Shown here piece after piece: positions 1 through 5,825 of a stretch of 5,825 bases of DNA (position 1 is the first letter of the stretch; every line of letters begins with the position of its first letter). A program made the translations under genes and the position numbers. The stretch is from an uncultured Lysobacteraceae bacterium (lineage in GTDB: Bacteria; Pseudomonadota; Gammaproteobacteria; Xanthomonadales; Rhodanobacteraceae), in NCBI GenBank assembly GCA_946480705.1, contig CAMLLF010000286.1:1-5825 (forward strand). Reading direction: 5' to 3'. Under the pieces are notes generated by a model, which worked only from the letters and a program-made list of their open reading frames with translations, searched no databases and was not told the DNA's origin.

Positions 1-1398
1 GCGATGGGGGCGATGCTGGGCAAAGACCCGGGTATCCCGCCGACCATCGGCGCCGCCACCATCGCGATCGCCCTGCTCGGCCTGTTCTTCTCATTGCGCA
101 TGCCGCCGGTCGCCGCACCCGATCCGACGCTCGCGATCAACTGGAACCCGTTCAGCGAAACCTGGCGCAACGTCGGCTACATCCGCGGCAATCGCGCCGT
201 GCTGCTGTCCTGCCTCGGCATCTCGTGGTTCTGGTTCTTCGGTTCGGTCTTCATCACGCAGCTGCCGACGTACGCGCAGCTCGTCATCGGCGGCAACGCG
301 AACGTCTATACCTTCCTGCTGACGGTTTTCTCGCTCGGCATCGGCATCGGCTCGCTGCTCTGCGAACGGATGTCGGGGCACAAGGTCGAGATCGGTCTCG
401 TGCCGTTCGGTTCGATCGGCATGACGCTGTTCGGCGTCGATCTGTATTTCGCGAAGCCCGATCTCGCGACGGTGCACGACCTCACCGTGATGGCGCTGCT
501 CGCGCAGCCCTGGATCTGGCGCGTGCTCGCCGACCTGCTGCTGATGGCGGTGTTCTCGGGCTTCTTCATCGTGCCGCTGTTCGCGCTCATCCAGACGCGC
601 TCGGATCCGACGCGCCGCTCGCGCGTGATCGCCGCGAACAACATCCTCAACGCGCTGTTCATGGTCGTCGCGGCCGGCCTGTCGGCCGTGCTGCTCAACG
701 CGGCAGGCCTGTCGATTCCGCAACTGCTGCTCGCCACCGCGCTGATGAACGCAGTCGTCGCGATCTACATCTACACGCTCGTGCCCGAGTTCCTGATGCG
801 GTTCCTGAGCTGGATCCTCGTCAACACGCTGTACCGCATCAGGCTCGACGGCATCGATCGCATTCCCGACGAAGGCCCGGCCCTGCTCGTCTGCAACCAC
901 GTCAGCTTCATGGATGCGCTGATCATCGGCGGCAGCGTGCGCCGGCCGGTGCGCTTCGTCATGTACTACAAGATCTTCAACATCCCGCTGCTGAGCTTCA
1001 TCTTCCGCACGGCCAAGGCGATTCCGATCGCCGGCTACAAGGAAAACCCGGAACTGCTGGCGAAGGCCTTCGAGGAAGTCGACAAGGAACTCGCCGAGGG
1101 CAACCTCGTCTGCATCTTCCCCGAGGGCGGGCTGACCAAGGACGGGGAGATCGCGGAGTTCAAGAGCGGCGTGGAGAAGATCCTCGAGCGCCGGCCGGTG
1201 CCGGTCGTGCCGCTCGCACTGCGCGGGCTCTGGGGATCGATCTTCAGCCGCCGCGACAGCGCGCTGGGCCGTTCGCGCCTGCCGCGCCGCTTCTGGTCGC
1301 GCATCGGTCTTGCCGCCGGCACGCCGGTCCCGGCCGCCGAGGCCAGCGCCGAGGCGCTCGAGGCTCAGGTCCGCATCCTGCGGGGCACGGATGCCTGA
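1..1398 (+). CDS. MFS lysophospholipid transporter-like / PlsC acyltransferase fusion (5'-truncated)
   Basis: The frame is open from the first base, so the start lies off the left edge; residues are numbered from the ATG at 4. Residues about 1-265 hold roughly seven hydrophobic segments (near 12-32, 66-90, 103-120, 130-150, 175-200, 213-235, 237-262), which fits the second half of a 12-helix MFS carrier of the LplT type. Residues about 275-455 form a PlsC domain. Its catalytic HX4D box is NHVSFMD (H299, D304) and its acceptor-binding box is FPEGG (372-376), followed by a VPVVPLALRGLWG stretch typical of Aas/PlsC acyltransferases. By family knowledge, the MFS part would move lysophospholipid across the inner membrane and PlsC would reacylate it or make phosphatidate. 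The protein ends soon after PlsC, so the AMP-binding acyl-ACP ligase domain of full Aas proteins is absent. The next gene overlaps its stop codon. The domain calls are firm; the exact substrate is inferred. Confidence 0.9.
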   Translation, partial: AMGAMLGKDPGIPPTIGAATIAIALLGLFFSLRMPPVAAPDPTLAINWNPFSETWRNVGYIRGNRAVLLSCLGISWFWFFGSVFITQLPTYAQLVIGGNANVYTFLLTVFSLGIGIGSLLCERMSGHKVEIGLVPFGSIGMTLFGVDLYFAKPDLATVHDLTVMALLAQPWIWRVLADLLLMAVFSGFFIVPLFALIQTRSDPTRRSRVIAANNILNALFMVVAAGLSAVLLNAAGLSIPQLLLATALMNAVVAIYIYTLVPEFLMRFLSWILVNTLYRIRLDGIDRIPDEGPALLVCNHVSFMDALIIGGSVRRPVRFVMYYKIFNIPLLSFIFRTAKAIPIAGYKENPELLAKAFEEVDKELAEGNLVCIFPEGGLTKDGEIAEFKSGVEKILERRPVPVVPLALRGLWGSIFSRRDSALGRSRLPRRFWSRIGLAAGTPVPAAEASAEALEAQVRILRGTDA

Positions 1399-2530
1399 TC
1401 CGACTACCGCAAGACCGTCTCGCCTGCTGCTGCTCAGCGTGTCGGCCGGAGCCGGCCACGGCCGCGCCGCCGACGCGCTGCGCGCGGCCGCACAGGCTCG
1501 CGGCATCGAGGCGCAGCATCTGGATGTCATGGACTACGTGCCGCGCGCGTTCCGCGCGCTGTATACGGAGTTCTATCTGCGCCTTGTGGAAAAATTTCCC
1601 TCGCTCTGGGCGCAGCTCTACCGCATCACCGACGAGACGCCGCCCGACGCGGCGCTCGCCCGGCTGCGCCGCGCGATCGAGCGCCTAAACGCGCGCAGCC
1701 TGCGTCACGCGATCGTCGACTTCGCGCCCGACGCGATCGTCTGCACGCATTTCCTGCCGGCCGAGCTGCTCGCGCGCGAGCAGGCGCTGGGCAGGCTGCA
1801 ATGCCCCGTACACGTGCAGGTCACCGACTTCGACCTGCATGCGCTCTGGGTCGTCCCCGGACTCGCCGGCTACTACGCCGCGAGCGACGAGGTCGCCGCG
1901 CGCATGCGCGTGCGTGGGCTCGATCCGGCACGGATCCACATCTGCGGCATTCCGATCATGCCGGCGTTCGCCAAGGTGCCCGATCGCGAGACCTGCGCGG
2001 CGGCGGCCGGACTTGATCCGAAACGGCCCGTGCTGCTGCTCATGGGCGGCGGAGCGGGCGTCGGCGCGCTCGACGAGGCCGCGGCGCAGTTGTTGAACAT
2101 CGAACACGATTTTCAACTCGTCGCGCTGGCCGGCCGCAATGAAGCGATGCTGGCGCGCCTGCAGCAACTGGCCGTGTCGCATCCGGGCCGGCTGTTTCCG
2201 CAGGGTTTCACACGCACGATCGAGCGGCTGATGGGCTGCGCCGATCTCGCGATTGGCAAGCCCGGCGGACTGACCACGTCCGAGTGCCTGGCGCTCGGCC
2301 TGCCGATGATCGTGTTCGCGCCGATTCCGGGCCAGGAGGAACGCAACTGCGACTACCTGCTCGAACACGGCGCCGGGCTGAAGGCGGTCGACGCGACGGC
2401 ACTGGTCTACCGGGTGCGGGCGTTGCTCGGCGATCCGGCACGGCTCGCGCGCCTGCGCGACAGCGCGCACCGCCTCGGCCGGCCGCACGCCGCGTCCGAC
2501 GTGCTCGACCGCGTATTCGGCAACGGCTGA
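1391..2530 (+). CDS. GT28 / MGDG-synthase-family glycosyltransferase (UgtP/MurG-like)
   Basis: This 379-residue protein has the two-domain GT-B layout of processive diacylglycerol glycosyltransferases and MurG. The N-terminal MGDG-synthase-type domain carries SAGAGHG (18-24, with H23) and a VTDFDLHALW motif (144-153) matching the TDF..H..W signature of UgtP-like enzymes. The C-terminal domain opens with MGGGAGVG (218-225) and carries the nucleotide-sugar-binding GKPGGLTTSE (289-298), then a PIPGQEERN stretch. The expected reaction is transfer of a sugar from a UDP-sugar to a lipid acceptor, probably diacylglycerol, at the cytoplasmic face of the inner membrane; there is no signal peptide. The ATG at 1391 was chosen because the homologous N-terminus (RLLLLSVSAGAGHG) starts just after it. 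A TTG at 1310 in the same frame would add 27 Arg/Pro-rich residues lying over the PlsC gene. The 8-base overlap with that gene suggests translational coupling. Donor and acceptor cannot be told from sequence alone. Confidence 0.9.
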   Translation: MPDPTTARPSRLLLLSVSAGAGHGRAADALRAAAQARGIEAQHLDVMDYVPRAFRALYTEFYLRLVEKFPSLWAQLYRITDETPPDAALARLRRAIERLNARSLRHAIVDFAPDAIVCTHFLPAELLAREQALGRLQCPVHVQVTDFDLHALWVVPGLAGYYAASDEVAARMRVRGLDPARIHICGIPIMPAFAKVPDRETCAAAAGLDPKRPVLLLMGGGAGVGALDEAAAQLLNIEHDFQLVALAGRNEAMLARLQQLAVSHPGRLFPQGFTRTIERLMGCADLAIGKPGGLTTSECLALGLPMIVFAPIPGQEERNCDYLLEHGAGLKAVDATALVYRVRALLGDPARLARLRDSAHRLGRPHAASDVLDRVFGNG

Positions 2531-2562
2531 GGCCGGTAGGGGCGGTGTTCGGTTGCGGGCAC

Positions 2563-2594
2563 CGCGAACGTTGTCCCCTGGACGGCCGTTCGCG
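2563..2594 (+). terminator. Compound hairpin after the glycosyltransferase gene, possible terminator
   Basis: CGCGAACG (2563-2570) pairs perfectly with CGTTCGCG (2587-2594). Inside it GTCC (2573-2576) pairs with GGAC (2580-2583) around a CCT loop, leaving a small TT/GGC internal bulge. The structure starts 33 bases after the stop codon at 2530, a usual place for a terminator. No T-run follows, so it is not a classical intrinsic terminator; it could act as a weak terminator or as a 3'-end stabiliser. Confidence 0.45.
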
Positions 2595-2629
2595 CGTATT
2601 CGGCGGAAAGGCGATCGTCAGCACGGGGC

Positions 2630-2660
2630 GGTACGGTAACGCGTCACAGCAGACCGTACC
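2630..2660. promoter_or_regulatory. Inverted repeat upstream of the HzsA-like gene (operator or 5' UTR stem)
   Basis: GGTACGGT (2630-2637) and ACCGTACC (2653-2660) are perfect reverse complements separated by 15 bases, with centres 23 bases apart, which is about two helical turns. The element ends 41 bases before the ATG at 2702. It could be an operator bound by a dimeric regulator or, if transcribed, a leader hairpin. The symmetry is directly visible; any function is inferred. Confidence 0.4.
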
Positions 2661-2688
2661 CGCTTTGCGCGAGGCTCCGCGCCGTCAT

Positions 2689-2698
2689 AGGGGAGGAA
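2689..2698 (+). promoter_or_regulatory. Strong Shine-Dalgarno sequence
   Basis: AGGGGAGGAA lies just before the ATG at 2702, with five bases between the GGAGG core and the start codon. It is much stronger than anything before the glycosyltransferase gene and fixes the start of the HzsA-like gene, consistent with the clean signal peptide that follows. Confidence 0.85.
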
Positions 2699-2701
2699 AT
2701 C

Positions 2702-4894
2702 ATGCGTTTGTATCCGATCCGTCACGCGGCCGTCGCGGTCGCCCTCGTCGTGGCCGGCGCCGCCGGCGCGCAGCAGTTGCCCAATCCCATCCTGTTCGTC
2801 ACGCAGTATCCGGTCCCCGACGATTTCGCGACGATCGGCGCGGTGTTCGCGAACCATCTCGGCGACATCGACGTCGCCGGCCGCGGCGGCGATCTGTACA
2901 TCCGCTATCCGAGCGGCACCTTGCGCAACCTCACGCAGGAAGCCGGTTTCGGCAATGCCGGCGCGCAGCGAGCGAATTCGATCGCGGTGCGCGATCCGGC
3001 CGTGTCCTGGGATGGCACGAAGGCGATCTTCAGCATGGTCATCGGCGCGCCGCCGCAGCAGTACCAGTACGTCGATACGTACTGGCAGCTCTACGAGGCG
3101 ACCGGCTTCGGCCAGGGGCAGACGCTGACCATCACCAAGGTCGCGAACCAGCCGGCGAACCGCAACAACGTCAGCCCGGTCTATCTCAGCGACAACAGCA
3201 TCGTTTTCGTGAGCGACCGCTCGCGCAACGGCGCCAACCACCTGTATCCGCAGCTCGACGAATACGAGTCCACGCCGACACCGACCGGCCTGTGGCGGCT
3301 GCAGCCGGCGACCGGCCAGCTCGACCTGCTGCAGGTGTCGGTGTCCGGCGCGTTCAATCCGCTCGTCGACAGCTACGGCCGGCTGCTGTTCACGCGCTGG
3401 GATCATCTGCAGCGCGACCAGCAGAACGATTCGGCGAACAACGACTACGGCACGTTCAACTGGACCGGCGAGGCGCCGAACGCGGTCAAGACGCCCGACC
3501 GCAGCGAGGTGTTTCCCGAGCCGCGCATCGAAGTGCCGGGCTCGGGCGTCAACGGCTTCACGATCAACCACTTCTTCCCGTGGATGGTGAACCAGGACGG
3601 CACCGAGGAAGAGACGCTGAATCACGTCGGCCGCCACGAGCTGCACAGCTATTTCAACAGCAGCCTGCAGGATCCGGCGCTCGATGAATTCATTTCGCCG
3701 GAAACCAACAATCGCATCCTCAACATGCTGCAGATGCGCGAGGATCCGACGACACCGGGCCGCTACTACGGCGTCGACGCACCGGAGTTCTATACCCATG
3801 CCTCGGGGCAGCTCATCCGCATGGATGCCGGCCCCACGGTCAATCCGGCGCTGATCCGCGCGACCTGGCTCAATCCGCGCGTCAACATCAACTTCAGCCC
3901 CGACTATGCGCCTGTCCCGCAGCCGCCCGAATTCACCGGGCGCTTCCGCAATCCGCTGCCGCTCAGCGACGGGCAGCTGATCGCCGCGCACGCGACGGAA
4001 TGGCGCGAGGCCGGCAACGACGGCACGCGCGAGGCGCCGCAGCCGCGCTACCAGTTTCGCCTCAAGCGCCTCGTGCTCGGTCCCGGCGGCCAGTACGTCG
4101 CCGCGGAAAATCTGACGACAGGCATCAGCAAGGCGGTGAATTTCTGGGATCCGGACTATGGCGTCAGCTACAGCGGCCCGTTCTGGGAGCTGTCGCCGGT
4201 CGAAGTGCGCGCACGCACCGTCCCGCCGAACACGACGCTGCAGCTCAAGGCGCCCGAACTCGCCGCGTTCGCGGCGGAGAACGTCGACGTCGCCGCGTTC
4301 CGAGCCTATCTGCGCGCGAACGGACTCGCCCTGCTCGTCGTGCGCAACGCAACGACGCGCGACCGCGCCGACAAGCAGCAGCCGTACAACCTGCGCGTAC
4401 CCGGCGGCGTGCAGACGACCGGCAGCGGCGGCCAGCTCTACGACATCGCGCACATGCAGTTCTTCCAGGGCGACCAGATCCGCGGCATCGGCGGCATGGC
4501 GACGCCGCGCGCGGGCCGCCGCGTGCTCGCGCAGACGCTGCACGACAAACCCGCAGTGGTCGCCAACGGTGCGAATGCCGGCGGCCCGCCGGGCAGCACG
4601 GCGATCGCGGCCGACGGATCGGTGGCAGCGTTCGTACCCGCGCAGCGTGCGATGGCCTGGCACTCGACCTCGCCGAACGGCACGCCGGTCGTGCGCGAGC
4701 GCTACTGGATCGGCTTCCAGCCCGGCGAGATTCGCGCCTGCGACGGCTGCCACGGCGTCAATCAGCAGAATCAGGCCAACCCGAGCGCACCGGCCGCAAC
4801 GAACACGCCGCAGGCGCTGCGCCAGCTGCTCGCGCGCTGGCGCGACAGGCAGGTCGACCTGAGCTTTGCGAACGGCACCGAAGAGCGCCGCTGA
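2702..4894 (+). CDS. Exported monohaem c-type cytochrome-like protein, hydrazine synthase alpha-subunit-like
   Basis: This 730-residue protein begins with a signal peptide (RH near 7-8, hydrophobic core 9-20, AGA before Q24 as the likely cleavage site), so it should act in the periplasm. The mature part opens with PILFVTQYP (29-37). Beta-propeller-like strands of PD40 style follow: VSWDGTKAIF (101-110), NSIVFVSDR (165-173) and LVDSYGRLLFTRWD (221-234). Conserved-looking histidine blocks sit at INHFFPW (288-294) and LNHVGRHE (306-313). The C-terminus has ERYWIGFQPGEIR leading into CDGCH (680-684), a c-type haem attachment motif. C680 and C683 are the only cysteines in the protein, so one covalent haem is expected. 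The order (propeller, then haem domain) and the motif wording fit the HzsA-like family as I recall it, which occurs well outside anammox bacteria. HzsA itself is longer and carries two haems, so hydrazine synthesis should not be assumed. Possible distal ligands include H584, H614 and H654. The real substrate is unknown. Confidence 0.8.
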   Translation: MRLYPIRHAAVAVALVVAGAAGAQQLPNPILFVTQYPVPDDFATIGAVFANHLGDIDVAGRGGDLYIRYPSGTLRNLTQEAGFGNAGAQRANSIAVRDPAVSWDGTKAIFSMVIGAPPQQYQYVDTYWQLYEATGFGQGQTLTITKVANQPANRNNVSPVYLSDNSIVFVSDRSRNGANHLYPQLDEYESTPTPTGLWRLQPATGQLDLLQVSVSGAFNPLVDSYGRLLFTRWDHLQRDQQNDSANNDYGTFNWTGEAPNAVKTPDRSEVFPEPRIEVPGSGVNGFTINHFFPWMVNQDGTEEETLNHVGRHELHSYFNSSLQDPALDEFISPETNNRILNMLQMREDPTTPGRYYGVDAPEFYTHASGQLIRMDAGPTVNPALIRATWLNPRVNINFSPDYAPVPQPPEFTGRFRNPLPLSDGQLIAAHATEWREAGNDGTREAPQPRYQFRLKRLVLGPGGQYVAAENLTTGISKAVNFWDPDYGVSYSGPFWELSPVEVRARTVPPNTTLQLKAPELAAFAAENVDVAAFRAYLRANGLALLVVRNATTRDRADKQQPYNLRVPGGVQTTGSGGQLYDIAHMQFFQGDQIRGIGGMATPRAGRRVLAQTLHDKPAVVANGANAGGPPGSTAIAADGSVAAFVPAQRAMAWHSTSPNGTPVVRERYWIGFQPGEIRACDGCHGVNQQNQANPSAPAATNTPQALRQLLARWRDRQVDLSFANGTEERR

Positions 4895-4904
4895 GACGTG
4901 AGTG

Positions 4905-4931
4905 CCCCGCGGCGCACGATGCGCCGCGGGG
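4905..4931. terminator. Perfect 12-bp stem hairpin between convergent genes
   Basis: CCCCGCGGCGCA (4905-4916) and TGCGCCGCGGGG (4920-4931) are exact reverse complements around a CGA loop. The hairpin starts 10 bases after the stop of the HzsA-like gene and lies 12 bases beyond the stop of the minus-strand ampE gene, so it can serve both transcripts. Neither strand has a T-run after the stem. A bidirectional terminator or mRNA 3'-end protector is the likely role. Confidence 0.7.
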
Positions 4932-4943
4932 AACCAAAGGAAC

Positions 4944-5816
4944 TTACGCGAGACCGCCGATCACGAGCAGGCCGGTCACGGCGAGCCAGACGATGAGCAC
5001 GCGCACGAGCAGGTGCCGTGCGTCGGCCAGTTCGATCAGCGGATCGTTGACGTCTTCGGCATAGCCGTCGCCGGCGATCACGTCGGCATCGACGCTCGCC
5101 CGCGCGATCGCGGACAGGAATCCGAGATCGAGGCTGAAATAGCCCTTGCCCATGCGGTCGTGCCAGCTTTTCCAGGTGTGGAAAACCGCATCGAAGTCGG
5201 AGGCGACCGCGAGTGCGAGCGCCATGAGGTGTGCGGGCGCCCAGTCGAGCCAGAGGCTGAATTTGCGCGCGAGCTGGCGGCCCTCGGGGCTCTGCAGTTC
5301 GGCCAGCGCCGGCGACCAGGCCAGCAGCTGCGTCAGGCGGTACAGCAGCGCGCCGCACGGACCGAGCAGCAGGAACCAGAACAGCACGCCGAACCAGCGC
5401 TTGAGCGCCGACTTGAACGCCGCGTCGACAAGCGCGGGCGCTTCGAACGGCAGCGGCCCCTCGTCGCCGTCGGGCCTAAGACACTGCGCGGCAACGACGC
5501 GACGCTCGCTGTCGGGCGCCTTGACGACGGCATCGACGTCTTCGGACAGATCGCGCGGCCCCCAGCTGTACCAGAGCACGCAGACCGCAAATGCGAACGA
5601 CAGCAGACCGAACATCCAGCCGCCGAGCAGCTGCTGGATTAGTAAACAAATCAACACGGGAACAAATATGGCGATCGCGCTGCGCGCGCCGCCGCCGACC
5701 CGGGCCAGCACGCCGAGCCAGACGCGCAGGCGGCTGAAATCGCGCAGCCGCGACAGGTCGGGAAGCCCCTGGGCCAGGGCGAAGACGACGAGCGGCAGCA
5801 GCAGCGTGCGACGCAT
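4944..5816 (-). CDS. ampE: AmpE-family inner-membrane protein
   Basis: This 290-residue integral membrane protein is close to the 284 residues of E. coli AmpE and keeps the family layout. A hydrophobic start (4-17) is followed by membrane segments near 47-64 and 66-85, then YSWGPRDL (83-90) and a loop with DEGPLPFEAPALVDAAFKSA (118-137). The FWFLLLGPCGALLYRL segment (146-161), LDWAPAHLMALALAVASDF (190-208) and a C-terminal helix (about 269-290) complete it. AmpE is known as a CobD/CbiB-related membrane protein encoded next to the AmpD amidase and linked to beta-lactamase induction and cell-wall recycling; its biochemical role is unresolved. The ATG at 5816 is preceded by only nine bases in the window, so neither the ribosome-binding site nor an upstream ampD can be judged. 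Residues 50-59 use a cluster of AT-rich codons unlike the rest of the gene. The family call is confident; a role in beta-lactamase induction here is not shown. Confidence 0.85.
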   Translation of the reverse strand: MRRTLLLPLVVFALAQGLPDLSRLRDFSRLRVWLGVLARVGGGARSAIAIFVPVLICLLIQQLLGGWMFGLLSFAFAVCVLWYSWGPRDLSEDVDAVVKAPDSERRVVAAQCLRPDGDEGPLPFEAPALVDAAFKSALKRWFGVLFWFLLLGPCGALLYRLTQLLAWSPALAELQSPEGRQLARKFSLWLDWAPAHLMALALAVASDFDAVFHTWKSWHDRMGKGYFSLDLGFLSAIARASVDADVIAGDGYAEDVNDPLIELADARHLLVRVLIVWLAVTGLLVIGGLA

Positions 5817-5825
5817 GGCGAGCTC

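Larger units (their letters stand above)
2531..2701. other. Intergenic region with two inverted repeats
   Basis: These 171 bases separate the lipid genes from the cytochrome-like gene. They hold a compound hairpin (2563-2594), an inverted repeat (2630-2660) and a strong Shine-Dalgarno sequence (2689-2698). I saw no convincing sigma70 -35/-10 pair: a TTGTCC at 2571 and a TATTCG at 2597 are 20 bases apart, too far for a good promoter. The spacing and strong ribosome-binding site still suggest that the downstream gene is transcribed separately. Confidence 0.6.

Noticed and set aside
1310..1390. Upstream TTG start extending the glycosyltransferase by 27 residues
   Set aside because: The added residues are Arg/Pro/Ala-rich, lie over the PlsC coding region and precede the normal N-terminus of the family. 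The ATG at 1391 overlapping the previous stop is the better start.
91..1530. Long open frame of about 479 codons on the minus strand opposite the MFS-PlsC gene
   Set aside because: Its translation is rich in Arg, Asp, Glu and Gln with no recognisable motif, and the plus strand carries clear MFS and PlsC signatures. It is a by-product of high GC content.
2571..2602. TTGTCC and TATTCG as a possible sigma70 promoter for the HzsA-like gene
   Set aside because: The spacer is 20 bases, the -10 match is weak, and both elements overlap the hairpin arms.
2284..3687. Plus-strand open frame running from inside the glycosyltransferase gene into the HzsA-like gene
   Set aside because: It is Arg/Pro/Ala-rich, overlaps two well-supported genes in another frame and has no start signal of its own.
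2618..4753. Open frame of about 711 codons on the minus strand opposite the HzsA-like gene
   Set aside because: It has low-complexity Ala/Arg/Val composition and no domain, and it is antisense to a gene with a signal peptide, ribosome-binding site and CXXCH motif. Such shadow frames are expected in GC-rich DNA.
5820..5825. GAGCTC (SacI site) exactly at the window end, possibly a cloning junction
   Set aside because: A single six-base site at a window edge can occur by chance, and there is no matching site at the left end and no vector sequence.

Overview
The window is GC-rich, coding-dense bacterial DNA with four protein genes: three on the plus strand and one on the minus strand, convergent with them. 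Several gene families point to a GC-rich gammaproteobacterium (Xanthomonadales or Nevskiales type). The minus-strand gene is an AmpE-family membrane protein, a mainly gammaproteobacterial family, and the first gene is an MFS-PlsC fusion of a kind common in that class. The taxon is an inference from family content and base composition, not a direct reading.

Layout. Positions 1-1398 hold the 3' part of a gene for a lysophospholipid-transporter-like MFS domain fused to a PlsC acyltransferase; its 5' part lies off the left edge. Positions 1391-2530 hold a GT28 / MGDG-synthase-type glycosyltransferase whose ATG overlaps the end of the first gene by 8 bases, so the two look translationally coupled. 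A 171-base intergenic stretch (2531-2701) follows, with two inverted repeats and a strong Shine-Dalgarno sequence. Positions 2702-4894 encode an exported 730-residue protein with beta-propeller-like repeats and one C-terminal CXXCH haem-binding motif. It resembles the hydrazine synthase alpha-subunit (HzsA-like) family found outside anammox bacteria. A 49-base convergent gap (4895-4943) contains a perfect 12-bp stem hairpin. Positions 4944-5816 (minus) encode AmpE.

How the genes fit together. The first two form a plausible membrane-lipid unit: movement and reacylation of lysolipids (MFS-PlsC), then glycosylation of a lipid acceptor (GT28). The cytochrome-like gene has its own ribosome-binding site and probably its own transcription unit. 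AmpE belongs to a separate unit read from beyond the right edge, where ampD would be expected in many relatives.

The least understood gene is the HzsA-like secreted monohaem protein. Its only two cysteines are both in the CXXCH motif, and no hydrazine synthase partner subunit is visible. Nothing here shows an insertion sequence, CRISPR array, tRNA, rRNA or phage gene.
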